DNA of 64,000 nt from Leptodactylus fallax (GCA_947044405.1 CAMRHE010000063.1:4142501-4206500), one strand, 5' to 3'. Shown: positions 34,126 to 46,514, counted from the stretch's first letter. Notes: generated by a model from the sequence alone, not told the origin. A program made the numbers and translations.

Positions 34126-34416
34126 TAGAGGGATTAAAGACATTTATACCCTATCGCCAGGACAGAGGATAAGTGTCCAATCTATTCAGGGGAATAGTGA
34201 CCGGCTCTCCATTCCTTTCTATGGGGATTACAGTCCTAGCAGCTCCATAGCACTGGATGCAAAGTCATTCAAGTGGACTGGCGCTCCATTCACAAAGAGG
34301 CTTTAGGGGGACTTTCAGCCCCCCATTCTCCTGATCGCTGTGGGACCCTCATTTGGAAACGTATCCCCTGTCCCGTGGGTAGGGGAAAAATGTCCATAAG
34401 GGCACAACCACTTTTA
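34126..34416. mobile_element. Foldback MITE related to 6871-7448
   Basis: Left aaagacatttataccctatc, right inverted ttgtgcccttatggacattt; inner accggctctccattc and ctggcgctccattc. Boundaries are approximate. Confidence 0.5.
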
Positions 34417-35737
34417 GCTGACTACTACGTTTCTGTTTGCAGATCCCATTCATGTCCAATGCTATCGATTTCTCCAAGACAAGAACAAAAATAATACCTT
34501 CCCCCCTCCCCATTTTTTTTTTTTACACTTATTTCCACTTTTACTGAGCATGTACTATTACAGATATAAAAAAATAGAGACATTGGTATTGTTTATTGAC
34601 CTAACTAAATGCTACTTCGTAACTGTACATTGGTCTAAATAGCAGAAAAATTCTCCCATAGAGTAACATTAAGTTTTTCATCTACTGGAATTTTTTTTTT
34701 GGGCTCATAAATCTAACACATTGTCTAAGCAGTCAAAAAGCAAGGAAAGAAAATATTTTTGAGAATTTATCACACATTGTATCACCATATAAGGAATTCC
34801 TCCTGTACATAGAGATAATGTATATACAGTGCAGTCAGCCTTGTGTGTGAGTCCCTGGTTAGGAATTTTTAACTTTAGATATATGCAAAACAGTCTAGAA
34901 ACACTGCACTGTATTTTTTCTTGGAAAGTAATAAAAATATACAAAAAAAGTAAATACACAAAGTTTTTCCAGAAAGGAAAATTAAGAATAATAAATTGAA
35001 CATTAAAAAAAAAAGTATTATGATTAACGTAAACAGATAATTTATCAGACTTATATATTATTACAATTTATTGCAATTGAACCATTATTATTCATATGTT
35101 CCATAATAAAAAAAAAAATTGTTCCATGGAAAATAATCAAAAATATAAAACTAAGATATTTTTTTTTTATCCAAAAATGTAAAAAAAATAAAATAAATAA
35201 TTCTTCTGGCAAAATTAAAAGTAGCCTCCCAAAAATGGTGATGTCACTGTACAAATATATTTCAGTGTTAAATTTATTTTAGAATTGTAAAAAGTAATAT
35301 TTTTCCCAAGAAATATTTTTGAGTAAAAATTGTGCTGTGTCCTGTTGAGTGACTGAAAGCAAGGTTAACAATTTCTAAGCTGTATGATATTTTTGTATAA
35401 ATAGATGGGATGTAAAAATATTCTCAAACTCTCATATTCTTTTATTGACTTAAGTTTAAACCACTAAAGCCTATTTAAAATACAGAATTCTTGAGACATT
35501 TTTAGCTGTGCATAGAAAAGCATATCATTTCATGCCTCATAAATTTTTGCTTTTGTTTTCTGGTTTTTTTTTTCCAGACTGCTTTCCAAGTTCCCGTTTT
35601 CACTGTATTTTTTACCTAAAAAAGGCTTCTGCAAAAAATGCAAAACAGATATCATCTTTATCTCGATCTATCTATTTATATATGAAAATTCAAATACATA
35701 TAGGAGATGTTATACCCATGGAAAGAAAACCCCTACA
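34417..35737. other. No gene seen; very A/T-rich
   Basis: Long A and T runs (for example around 34690, 35160 and 35560). No coding signal. Confidence 0.4.
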
Positions 35738-35741
35738 TTAA

Positions 35742-36112
35742 AGGGATTGTCCAGGATTTTGGAGTTCATGGGCTATAAAATATCTGATTCGTGGGAGGCC
35801 AACAGCCGACTCTCGCACCGATCAGCTATACAGGACCACTTCTGACACCTGTACTATACACAATACTGGGCTAGAAATAGACAGCACCAGCCCCTGTATA
35901 GTGGCCGGGGGCTGGTACTACAGCTCAGCTTACATTGTGGTCAATGGGAGCTGAGCTGCAGTACCGGTGTCCGTCCACTATACAGGGAACAGAGCCAACT
36001 TCTTTCAGCCCTGTATGGGGTATAGTGAGGGGATCGGCTGTCAGTCCCTACTGATTAGATATTTCTGGCCTATCCTAAGGGTAATCCATAAAATCCTAAA
36101 ACTTAGGCAACC
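35742..36112. mobile_element. Foldback MITE with TTAA on the left
   Basis: TTAA at 35738-35741, then agggattgtccaggattttg. The centre has cagctcagcttacattgtgg against gagctgagctgcagtac and tgtatagtgg against ccactatacaggg; the right end decays near gcaaccccatg. Confidence 0.6.
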
Positions 36113-36229
36113 CCATGAATCCATATCAATATCCCCACAGAGGCAATAAAGAACAGTACCTATATTAAATACAAAAACATTTAACCCCTATATGTACATA
36201 ACATATAAAGTGCAACAAATATCAGGCGA

Positions 36230-36450
36230 ATTAAGACAACAATAAACAGGACAAAGACACTGACCATGGAGTCAACACACTCGAATACGTGTTTCGCCCC
36301 AGCTTCTTATGTTGGTCTTAGATGGGTCTTCTAGGTCAATTGTATAGGTATAATATGTTCTATATGCATTTTGATTGCTTGATATATTAATAAATATCAT
36401 ATTTGTTTTGTATTTTTCCCATTTTAATCTGCCCGAAGAAGGTAAAGATA
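36230..36450 (-). repeat. Repeat with cgtgtttcg core
   Basis: actcgaatacgtgtttcgcc followed by ccagcttcttatg is the layout also seen, with changes, at 59520-59600 (cacaacgcgtttcagaac) and in the arms of 7626-8388. Confidence 0.4.
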
Positions 36451-36470
36451 AAAACAAACCGAGGGGTTAA

Positions 36471-36820
36471 AAGCTTACCAGTATATTCCCTGCACTGGTT
36501 TTAGCTCTGGTCTTCCGGAGTCCCAAAGTTACCTGTGTGGAGGGCAGCTGGGGAGGCCGAAGCACTTATTCCTTTTCTCCCCTTCAACTACTCCAACTCT
36601 CACCCACATCACCGACTCTCCTCTGCTGGGGCCGCAGACCTGTTGAGTACAGTGGAGTCGGTCATGTGTATGAGAGTTGTAGAGTCAATAGGGGAGACAG
36701 AGGAACGAGATTTCCGGCCTCCCCAGCTGCCCTCCACACATGTAACTTCCAGGCTACGGGGAATCAGGGTGTATATTAGTAATAAAAATTAACCAGTGTA
36801 GGGGATTGACTGGTAAGCTT
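36471..36820. mobile_element. 350-bp foldback MITE
   Basis: TTAA at 36467-36470, then aagcttaccagtat. The right end, inverted, is aagcttaccagtcaatcccc. Central arms gtgtggagggcagctgggga and ggccg match their inverted partner exactly over about 25 bases, while the outer arms are more diverged. Confidence 0.8.
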
Positions 36821-37020
36821 TATTGCTCCCAGATAACCCCTTTAATATTCGCTATAAACTTCCATTAATTATGGTAAATTATTTTATATGAACTTAGATT
36901 TGAAATTAAATTCAAACATGTTCAAAAGGGTTAAAAAATTGAAGTATCCAAACCAAACCTTCCCCAAACCAAAGGTTATACCTGCTTTCCAGGACTCTAG
37001 TTCTTGGTCTTGTCTAAATG
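36821..37020. other. No gene seen
   Basis: Short AT-rich spacer. Confidence 0.3.
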
Positions 37021-37330
37021 TAAACGGGTTTTCTGGGTCTAAAATATTGATGGTCTATCCTTAGGATACGTCATCAATATCAGATCAGTTGGGGTCCCAC
37101 ACATAGGACCTTCGCCAGTCAGCTGTTTGAAGAGCCCATGATGCTCACAAGCGTTGTGGCCGCTTTTCTGTGCCGATGATGTCACATTCATCAGTCACAT
37201 GGTACAACTTCAGCTTGGTGCCATTCAAATAAATGGGGCTGAGCTGCAATGCCAAGCATGTTCCTATACAATGAACAGCACTGTGCTTGGTATTCAGTGA
37301 AGAAGCTCAGCGCTCACCTTAATGCTTCAG
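37021..37330. mobile_element. MITE fragment (ggtctatccttagg family)
   Basis: cgggttttctgggtctaaaa, tattgatggtctatccttag and gtcatcaatatcagatcag match 61960-62230 and 3640-3953; the end aacagcactgtgcttggtat matches 16883-17094. The right terminus is missing. Confidence 0.6.
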
Positions 37331-38267
37331 TTTCTTCAAGCAGATTATGGTCAGATATTCTTGAGATCAACATTTGCTCAAGTTGACCCCCTTAGTGCTT
37401 CTCTGTAATTGACAACTGCACTCCCCCAAAAACTCACATCCTAATTCTGTAACTATTTAGATACTGACTGCAATACTAAAGGCAGAAGTCTTACAACAAA
37501 ATGTCACTGTATCTCTACAATGTCACATTGTGACATGTGACATTGTGCAACTGTGATGCGACAGACGCAGGAAATCTGAACCTGTTGAATTTTGGTCACA
37601 GGTTGCAAGTCACCTGCCATGTTTTTTACCTTAGACTTCAATGGAAATTGCCTGTGAGTTGCAGTTGCATGCGACATATCTGCGACTTGACTCTGTTTTT
37701 ACAGCCAATTCACAGCTCTGATAAAGCTGCAGCAAGTCGCAGACAAGGCCACAACTGTTTTACTTCACTTCAATGCGACTTTATGTTGTGCAACACGTGT
37801 CGATATGTAGGTCTAGCCTAAGTGTGCCGAAAGAGAAGCTTCAACCCTGCCTGTCTCTCCATTACGATCAACAGAGTTGATCTCTTTAGGCTTGTACTAT
37901 AAGGCAATTTTGGCCATAGTTGCCATTGCGCAACCAAAGATCACCAACTCCTGCAACAATATAAATGAATATAGTCATACTGTGACCCCGAGAGTTTTAC
38001 CTCCGTGTCTTATGTCATGTGACTCCATTCACTTACATTAATGAAGAAGTCACATTGTATCATTTTGCATTCCTCTTCCCAAAAAATTGTCAATTAAATG
38101 CTTACATCTATAGGACCTAACAAGATATAACTAAAATATACAGTAGACCACATACAGAGAGGGGGAGGCAAAAACTAAATATGTTTTTGTGGGCTCAATG
38201 GCCAAAATTCACTTTTTCTAAAAGAGTTAAATATCCAGCTTGGTGCAGTTTTTGAAGCCAAAACCAG
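37331..38267. other. No gene; a gcgacttg repeat at 37550-37820
   Basis: 37550-37820 has several tgcgac/gtcgca phrases (ttgcaagtcacctgc, catatctgcgacttgactct, caagtcgcagacaaggcc) typical of a dispersed repeat ending in ggtctagcctaag. The remainder is featureless. Confidence 0.35.
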
Positions 38268-38453
38268 GTGTGGATCATAAGGAAGACTTATAAGCTATAG
38301 GGGGTGCAATGGCAGCAATTGCTACCGGGCCCTGGAGCCTCATGGGGGCCTCTACATAGAAGACACCATCATTATAGTAAGCACATGGTAAGTGGGGGCC
38401 CTCTTACATATTTTGCATTGGGGCCCAGAAGCTTCAAATTACACCTGTGTCTC
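38268..38453 (-). mobile_element. hAT-like GGGCCCC-family copy, inverted
   Basis: ctatagggggtgcaatggca, attgctaccgggccctggag, cattggggcccagaagct and ttacacctgtg are the family's phrases in reverse order. Confidence 0.65.
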
Positions 38454-39194
38454 ATCTTTATCAATCCACTCTTGGTTTTGGCTTCAAAAGCTGCATCAAA
38501 TCCTGACAGTCTGCCCTTATCATCAGTCTCATTGATCATGAGGTTAATTTGGACAATTAATCTTAATATTTGAATTTTGTGGTAAAAACTTTGGGAGTCA
38601 AATTAACAAACTTCAAGAAATAAGACAACGGTGTTCCCCCTAGCAATCAGATTGTAGATTTGGAGGTAAATTGTAGAAATTTGTATGTCACCAATGGATT
38701 GCCATGAAAAAATACTGATTTAATTTTAATTTTTTTTTATTTATTTTTTTTTTTTTTTACAAAATTTCTAGCCAACATTTAAGAGTAAAAACACCAAATG
38801 TGTGCAGTTCCTAGGCCTTTATTCAAAATCTCCATGGTCCATCTGCTATCATATACTAGGTATAATACTAGTGTCGGATAGGTCATTGGGCCACTTATGC
38901 CACAGGGACCAAGTGCCACTACAACTATACCCCTTGTAGCTATGATCTTGGTCACCATACCCTCCTCAGCTGCCTTTACTCTTTAAATTATCTTCTTAAG
39001 TTTCCTAATTATTAAGAAATATTCAATAAAAAAAACAAAAAAAGTAAAAATATAATTACAATTTAGACAATATTTCAGCAAGTATTACAATATATTACTA
39101 AATCATCTGATTCTTAGTATATCCTGCTCAATATTCATCTTCAAAATTCAATATCCAAAATCATCCAGAAAGCTGTATAATTTTAAAAACTTTT
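38454..39194. other. No gene seen; T-run at 38727-38758
   Basis: A/T-rich, with no recognised family. Confidence 0.35.
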
Positions 39195-39350
39195 TTCAAA
39201 TTAATTTCAAAGTATTTTTTGGAAAAATATTAAAATCAAATTTTGGAAATGTGAATTTTTTTTTAATCAATAATATTTTGTAGATAAGCATAGTATTAAT
39301 GTGAGGTCAAACTATGTTGTATCCAGGGATTAAAAAGTAATTATGATTAG
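39195..39350. repeat. Satellite-like unit 1 of 3
   Basis: aaaatattaaaatcaaattt, atcaataatattttgtagat and tccagggattaaaaagtaat also occur in order in the units at about 39610 and 39786. The SINE at 39365 separates it from unit 2. Confidence 0.8.
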
Positions 39351-39364
39351 TTTTCCTTTTTAAA

Positions 39365-39605
39365 GAACACTGGAGTCTTAGGTTCGAATCTGACCAAGAA
39401 AAACAACTGCAAGGAGTTTGTATGTTCTTTCAAGGTTTGTGTGGGTTTCCTCTGGGTACTCCGGTTTCTTCCCACACTGCAAAGACATACTGATGAAGAA
39501 TGTAGATTGTGAGCCCTATATGGGACAATAATTGACAATGTCTTTAAAGCGGTAGGGAATGTGTTGGCGCTATACAAGTAAGTAAAATAAGTAATAAATA
39601 AAAAA
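39365..39605 (+). mobile_element. 5'-truncated tRNA-type SINE
   Basis: The B-box-like aggttcgaatctgaccaag is retained, while the A-box part is missing. The body has tttcctctgggtactccggt and gattgtgagccctatatggg, with a 3' tail ggcgctatacaag and A-rich end. It is inserted in the satellite-like array. Confidence 0.8.
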
Positions 39606-39940
39606 AAATCGTTATAAAGAATTTTTGGAAAAATATTTAAAGCAAATTTTGCTAATGTAAATTTTTTAAATCAATAATATTCAATAAGTAAACATACTAC
39701 TGAGAGACCAAGCTATGATGAACTATCCAGGAATTTAAATTAATTATGATAAGATGTCAGTTTTAAAGAACTTTTAATAAATCATTCTAAAGAATTTTTT
39801 GAATTTTTGAAAAATATTAAAACCAAATTTTGCGAATGTAAATTTTTCGAATCAATAATATTTTGTAGGTAAACATACTACTAATGTGAGGCCAAGCTAT
39901 GATGAAGTATCCAGGGATTAAAAAGTAATTATGTTCAGTT
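39606..39940. repeat. Satellite-like units 2 and 3
   Basis: Two direct copies about 175-190 bases apart share agaatttt(t)tgg, atcaataatatt, aaacatactact and ccaagctatgatgaa. Together with 39195-39350 they form a trimer once the SINE is removed. Confidence 0.8.
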
Positions 39941-40559
39941 GTCCAGACGTTTGTCTGACCCAGATTGAATGTTGTAAAACCTATTCACTAACTATACTTC
40001 ACTATCCAAACCAGTCAGTTTTGAGCCCCTCCTGCCCTTCCATGAGTGACACAGACCAGCTGCCGTAGGTATTGAAAGGCTTCTTAAGATGTCAGACACA
40101 CTGCAATAAGGAACGAGGAAAATTCTCCAGACTGTGTTAAAAGGACGAGGGCTAGGGAGGGGTTGGAACTGTTAACATTGCAAGAGTTCTGAAGGCGATG
40201 AGGTCCACAAGAGAAGAGACCAGACCAGCATTACAACCACATGTCACCAGAGAATGCTCTACTAGAGACAGTACAATCTGAAAAGAATTACTGTCTTTAT
40301 GGCAAGCTTACAAAGGAGCAACTAATCATCAAAGCCCAAATGATTCGTAGAAGGCCAAAAATTATTTTATTATCTGTTGTGTATCTAACATCAATAGAGA
40401 TAGAGAGTTGTACACACAATGTAGTCACATTGATCGCAGTTACCAGTCAATTTCATTTGCTTTCCTGGTTTACAAGTAAATGGGGGCAGTTAATAATTTC
40501 TGAAAAAAAAATTGTAAATTTTTGCTTATTTGTTCCCAATATCATTCTTTCCTGAAAAG
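39941..40559. other. No gene seen
   Basis: No recognised family; a 104-codon frame at 40241 has no identifiable domain. Confidence 0.35.
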
Positions 40560-40849
40560 TGGGGGTCAGGGCTGGGCCTAGCAGAGGGGTATGTCCTCCC
40601 TAAGCCCAGCATATTTACTGGTAGACTGGGGTAAATCCTAGATGAAATCTTTGCTAGCTCCTAGCTGCCGTAGATTCAAGATTCCAGTGCACAGACGGCA
40701 GAAAATATGGCATGTGTCGCTTACTAAATTAGCCACATGACAACTAGGTACAAAGGAGTGAACTCCAGTCTTGATAAATCTTCCTCATGAATCTAAACAG
40801 GGGTTCATTTCATAGAAGGCACAACTGAGAACAACATCAGTCTGAGGTT

Positions 40850-41012
40850 ACTTGTTCCCACCAGATAAAATTTTTGGGGGGCCCACTGTCCAAAAACCTC
40901 TGTGAAATAAACTCAAATGCCCTCCAAATTTAAGTATCTTCTGCTGGACCATTATTGAGAGCCTTGGACACCAGAGGATTCACTGGAATTCTGGTGGGCC
41001 AGTCCAACATTA
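40850..41012 (+). mobile_element. ggtcggactgg-family copy
   Basis: ccaccagataaaatttttgg, ggggcccactgtcc, aagtatcttctgctggacca and a right end ggtgggccagtccaaca match 49927-50098. Confidence 0.55.
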
Positions 41013-41404
41013 CATGTTAATTTGAAGAGAAACCCGTGCAGATGTTGCCCTGGTTGTCCTAAAAAAAATCTTTGCCCCAGTATTGTAAGACTAACCACCT
41101 AATTTTAAAGAGTAGGCGTATATATTGTATAAGAGCACAGTAGTACGCAATTTAAGACATATGCTAAGACTGCCATGGTTATCAGCTGATAAACCCCAGG
41201 TACAGCTCCTGTTACCCATGTAATAAACAGAAGTGTGAAGTCCACCAAAATGTCTCTCAATACTGGCTCATAGATGAGGGTTCTCAGCAGGGAACTTTTC
41301 CCTACAATATGCATATGGACGGTTTTGTCTTCATAAGGCAACCCTTTCAAAACTTCTGTGAATTCGTAGAAAATCTACAAGAGGGCCTCCAACTATGATA
41401 CATC

Positions 41405-41708
41405 ATTTATAGTGCTGTGCTGGTCTCCACATATGACGTCATGACGCTTGGCGGAGACCAAAAGAGTGCGCCGGATGCCACAAGGAAGCCCGAGTGAGGT
41501 GAGGGAAGGGGAGTCTAAATGTTTTTTATTTTATATCTCTCCCCTGGGCCTCTACCTATTATACTCTGGGATATGAAGAGACCTTGAAATATAATAATTT
41601 CACTTCTGGTTCTATCCAAACTCATTCGACCCAAAATGAATCAGGGACCTGAGCCACCCCAACCTAAATTGAAATGAATCTTGGGAGGTTCAGCCATCTC
41701 TAATTTTA
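41405..41708. mobile_element. Hairpin-family element, right half
   Basis: gtgaggtgagggaaggggag, cccctgggcctctacc, the hairpin at 41558, and then caaactcattcgacccaaaa and gttcagccatctctaat. Includes a perfect TGACGTCA at 41434-41441. The left half appears truncated. Confidence 0.6.
41558..41595. repeat. 38-bp hairpin, degenerate
   Basis: ATTATACTCTGGGATAT, loop GAAG, AGACCTTGAAATATAAT. Length and loop are conserved although about six pairs are lost. Confidence 0.75.
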
Positions 41709-41737
41709 ATATATGACTAATCCCTAGTCTAACAATT

Positions 41738-41748
41738 GAATCTATCTG

Positions 41749-41793
<45 letters not shown>

Positions 41794-42560
41794 ATATCTC
41801 ATATCTATTCAAAACAAAATTCCAAAGAAGCTAAATACCTTAGTGGCAATGGGTGCAAATCCCGTGGAAAGAAGCAAAAAAATATCCACCAGTAATATAA
41901 AGAACCATAAGGAAGCACTCCAATTATTTAAGAAAATATAAAGTGAATGTTTGGATTAAAGATTCACTTCATATTTTCTTGGAGTGCTGCCTTATTTTTC
42001 TATATATCTCACATATAGCTATCTATCTACAGTATCTATCTATATCATATCTTATCTATTTATCTATCTCATATCTATCTAGCTATCTATCTACAGTATC
42101 TATCTGTCTATATCATATATATCTATCTACATATATCATATCTTATCTATCTATCTATCTCATATTCCCTCACCTCCCCCATTTCTCCACCTCTCCCCTA
42201 CTATCTACCTATATCATATCTTATCTATCTATCTATCTCATATTTATCTACCTATATCATATCTTATCATTTATCTATCTATCTGTCTATCTATCTATCT
42301 ACCTATATCATATCTTATTATCTATCTCTCTATCTCATATCTATCTACCTATATCATATCTTATCTATTTATCTATCTATCTACAGTATCTATCTATCTA
42401 TCTACCTATCTATCTCATATATATCTACCTATATCATATCTATTTATCTATCTATCTATCTATCTCATATATATATACCTATATCATATCTATATATCTA
42501 TCTATCTCATATCTATCTATCTACCTATATCATATCTTATCTATTTATCTATATATCTAT
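41738..42560. repeat. Large compound TATC/GATA array
   Basis: Long (TATC)n runs with interruptions tacagtatc, ctcatatc and acctatatcatatctta repeating as higher-order units. The 231-codon frame through it (YLSIYLSI type) is an artefact. A hairpin module (41815-41995) interrupts it. Confidence 0.95.
41815..41995. repeat. Hairpin module inside TATC array
   Basis: aatgggtgcaaatcccgtgg is followed by the hairpin gcactccaattatttaagaa ... attttcttggagtgctgcc (41912-41990). Homologous to 27789-27960 (inverted) and 42570-42721. Confidence 0.65.
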
Positions 42561-42569
42561 ACAATAGTA

Positions 42570-42721
42570 GAAGATCTACAGAAGCACCATAAAAAGTGGG
42601 TGCTTAGCCACAAATTCTTGATCCAAAATCAAAGATAAATAAAGAAATTGGCAGCATTCCAAAAATAAATGTGAATGGATTTCACGTTTATTTTTGGAGT
42701 GCTGCCTATTTCTTTGTTTAT
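42570..42721. repeat. Hairpin module at array end
   Basis: gataaataaagaaattggca and gcattccaaaaataaatgtg pair with their complement ending gtgctgcctatttctttgtt tatc (42634-42721). The GGAGTGCTGCC motif is shared with 41980. Confidence 0.7.
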
Positions 42722-42735
42722 CTACCTATTTCTTA

Positions 42736-44519
42736 CATGTTAATTTACTATCCCAAAATACATAAATTGCTATATATATTTTGCCGTAGTCAGTCTTCGC
42801 CTGGCTACAAGCACAAGGATCAAACTAGCCAACGATTTTGATGTATTCTGACTGATCTTCAGATGATCTATGCAATATTAATGATGTCAAGAAGGTGTTG
42901 CATGGCTGAGTGATTTCTGATCATTGCTTTTCCAATATATACTAGTAAGTGATACTTCACCTCTAAGCTCTTCTGAACCTGGCTGACATAGGTCAGTGCC
43001 CTCGGCCCATACATTTCTCTTTGACTGGAGAGGGGATTTGTGCGGGCATACTTTACAGGCATAAATTTAGCTGCCATGCTTTGATGTAAAGAATATGGAC
43101 ATTTGTTTTTGTTTGTGACTCTTGCTTATCACCTTATTGCCTCATCCATGTCTCCAAGAGTTGCTGCTCAGTCAGATTTGTCTGCTTGTGCCCTACCAAG
43201 GAGGGCAACCAGGACCATCCCAGCTGCCAAATGCTGCTGATAAGGATGATGGATGAAAGGGAGACTGGCTCCACTGATGGTCCTGAAGCTTCCTGAGATC
43301 TTAGAAGAGTTGGGATGGTCCAGATTTCCAATGGAATGTCAAATCAGATGGTGGATAGAAAGGGAGAAGAAAACCTAAAGTGTCCTTGGGATAAGGAGAA
43401 GTAGGCCATATCAGCAAGGGCTTGTAAATGGCATAAATTTAGAGTGTAGCTTCTCTAGAGTAGATACTAGAGTAGATCAGTCCCTTCTGCACACAAGGAG
43501 CCCAACATGAACGCCTGGTAAAAATGTACTATTGCTCTTAGAAACATAATTTTAATGCTTTGCTTTGGAATGATCACATTTTTCCAGAAAACATCTGATA
43601 AGTAACAAATGATACTTAAGATGTTCATACGCATTAGACAAATATTGGCAGAACCCATCAATGATCTACAACGTATGAGGACCACTCGAAGAAACCCCAT
43701 TGGTTGATGTCAGAACAAAGAATGATCCTTTGCGCCACTGCCAGAGGTCCCTTTGCCCCCGAAGAGGTACATGCATGCATAGCTACATGGCTATGTCTGT
43801 CCCCATATAGACACTGAATAGAGCAGCAAGGCGCATGCATGGCCACCATTTCATTCATACTCATACCCACTGTGGATATGTGATAAAACATTTTTCATGA
43901 AATATCCCTTTAAGTATCGCTATTATATCTGTTCCCTAGGTATGTCCATGTCTAGTCCAATTTTATATAAATTACAGAACTTTCTAGTTAAATTCATACA
44001 TTCTCACTGAATTTCATGGAATAGTCATCCTTTAAAGGCTTATGAGCAATTCCATAAAAAATACATTGATACAAAATGAAAAGAATAAATGTTGATCACA
44101 GATAATAACCCGAGGCCTTCTCACTTACTAGCAATATGTCATGTTTGTTTAGAGGCAATAACGCTATATAGAATAGCAATATGGTATCCTTTTTTGTTAG
44201 GCCGATATCTAATAAGACGATCACTAGATGTCCTAGCTGTAATGTGTTGGGGAATCCAGCAGCACCCCCACAGGGAAAATGAAGTATTACACCAAAATTT
44301 ATGGGCTATCTATTTAATGCTTAGATTTGCTGAGTCCTCCAAGGATTTAGCTCTTTAAGTTGCCTCTATGAGAATTACAGGCTCAACATCTGCATCTCCC
44401 ATACTCTTATGACAACCGTTCCAGTTTCTGCCACCAGCTACAACAATATCTTCCTCCTAAAAAAAGGAAAAGAGGCAGCAGTGAGTGTATAGATATGGAC
44501 TTTGATATGGATATTGATT
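42736..44519. other. No gene; minor repeat fragments
   Basis: 43690-43915 ends gaaatatccctttaag like a TTAA-type MITE terminus. 44226-44350 matches 795-960. A 65-codon minus-strand frame at 43134-43331 has no identified domain. Confidence 0.35.
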
Positions 44520-44720
44520 TTGATCCACACTATAGGGGAATTTATAAAGACTGGCGACCCCGCTAACTGCGCCTGACTTATCAAGAGGCTCTGGCGTGCC
44601 AGAAAGGAATCTACACCAGAATGTCAGGAACTGGTGCAGATTTCCTAAATAACACATGCCAGCTTTCTGGGGTGAGTTATATTAAATTTGTCCCCATTCC
44701 CGCCTCAGCCCACTTTGCTC
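44520..44720. repeat. aatttataaagactggcg repeat
   Basis: Member of a family with aatttat-aagactggcg and ggcgtgccag/ctggtgcag phrases. Relatives lie at 40640-40800, 54110-54230, 58320-58420, 59080-59330 and 59690-59835. Confidence 0.5.
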
Positions 44721-44812
44721 CACTCTGCCCACTTTGTTAGAAAATGGCGAGTGGCCTGCAGAAAGAGGGGAGTGGCACAAAAAAAAGTTTCACGTGTCAA
44801 AGATGCGCCACA

Positions 44813-45135
44813 ACGTGGGCCCCACGTGGCGTAAACGCCGCAGCAATAAAACGCAGCATTTTACAGTCCCTGGAAAGCGAATCCCATTAACACATTGCAG
44901 AAAAATACCCGCAGCGTTCCATAAACCGTTCCGTTTTTGGAAATCGCAACAAGTCAATTATACCTACAGAAATGCCGGCGGTTTCCCTATAGGTATAATT
45001 GAAGCAGAAAGTTAGAGGAAAACTCTGCTGACTTTCTGTGAAAAGCTCTGCGGGAAAAACCGCAATGCATTTCTGCCACGGTTTTTCCCGCATCACTTTT
45101 TAGCTACGCCCCGCTATGTGGGGCCTTAGCCTAAG
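44813..45135. mobile_element. hAT-like MITE (GGGCCCCACGTGGCG)
   Basis: Starts gggccccacgtggcgtaaac and ends cgctatgtggggccttagcc. The inside has paired attatacctacag and ctataggtataat. It is the best preserved of three copies (8524, 24425). Confidence 0.65.
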
Positions 45136-46039
45136 CAATTTTTTTGGCATAGAGGGAATAATAAATTCCCCCCATTTGTCCCTTTGAACACACATGGCCA
45201 GGAAGTGTTGTCATAGGTGCATACATAGAAATAGTGACTCTACATTTAAACCTGTCATTTCAAGTAGCGATAACTCATCAAAAAATGAGACATTCTTACT
45301 GTTTTTGCACTAAATATGCTTTTATATTCACTTACGGTTGTTTTCTACCATGACGGCCTTTTTGGCATACATATAATTAAAATCAGGCCCAGACTGACTC
45401 CATTAATATGCTAATTCTGTATTATAGCAGTGATTTGTTACGGGTTCCTACTTATATAGAACAAAAACCAACCCAATTAAAATATCCATCCATAACTTTT
45501 ATACTGCGCCCAATTGTAAACTCTTCTCACAAAAACAGCCTGAACCTAATTGGAACATTAAACTGTAATATCTCTCAGCTAAAAGCAATTTATGTGAGCG
45601 TTTTACGGCCCGGGAATGGGTGTCAGAAAAGTGCCATTTTTTCATTTCACATAAAAATCCATGTGATAGCCACGAGGGGTTATTAATCACTTAAAATGCT
45701 TTCAAATCTCTGTATAAAAAGTGATCAAAGAGAATAGGAATATTGCATGCATGTGTATGGCAATAGGGTGTTTATGGGTATTTTTCACTAACCCCGAGGC
45801 CCTGTGTTCCTTTTTTTTAAGGTAACATAACACAGGAAGGTGCTATCCCTTTAATACTAAGTCGCCACATATAATAATGTCTATTAATAGTGTTATATAG
45901 TCTGAATATCAATTATTATTTACAGATTTATTTATTTTTTTACATTTCTTGACACAATACAGCAGTGTTCTTCCTTATAGGTGTAGCTGCCTGAACAGTG
46001 ACCACTGCAGAGTAAGCATTCACCCCCATGTTATACCGC
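45136..46039. other. No gene seen
   Basis: No recognised family or coding sequence. Confidence 0.35.
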
Positions 46040-46189
46040 CATCTTCCTCACTTTATCTCCAGTAGTTTGCACCACCATCCACTAGTAAAGTCCGGAGGAA
46101 TGACACCATTGCCCCCATGTCTCTATAGCATGTAGATACAGCACTTTCTTTAATATTGGTATTAGTGTTACCTATTTCAGAGGAGCTCC

Positions 46190-46440
46190 AGCTGTGCTTT
46201 CCCCACAGTAGTCACAGCAGGGCTTCTCCTCCTTCCCCTAGTAGTAAAGTAGTAAAAAAACAGGAACCACCTTTGCTTTAGTCATAGCAGTTCCCCCACC
46301 TCCAAAATCACAGTAGAGATCCTTCAATCCGAGCTGCCCACAGCTATGTCCCTCTTTTCCCCAGTAGTCACGACAGTGCTTTCCTCCCTTTCTACAGTTA
46401 GTCACAATAAGTTCCACCTTTCCTAATAGTCATTGTCGCT
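46190..46440. repeat. Degenerate ~33-bp tandem array
   Basis: Units of cccagtagtcacagcagtgc then tttcctccctt type, about six imperfect copies. Confidence 0.5.
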
Positions 46441-46514
46441 GTGGCCATATTTAGTTAATCCAAGACAAATCTTCAATTGTTTGAACCCTGGCTGTGATGA
46501 AGCGGTTCGCCCAT

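Noticed and set aside
39365..39400. tRNA gene suggested by ggttcgaatctga
   Set aside because: Only a B-box-like segment is present, with no cloverleaf; it belongs to the SINE.
41943..42638. 231-codon frame of YLSIYLSI type
   Set aside because: It is a translation of the TATC microsatellite.
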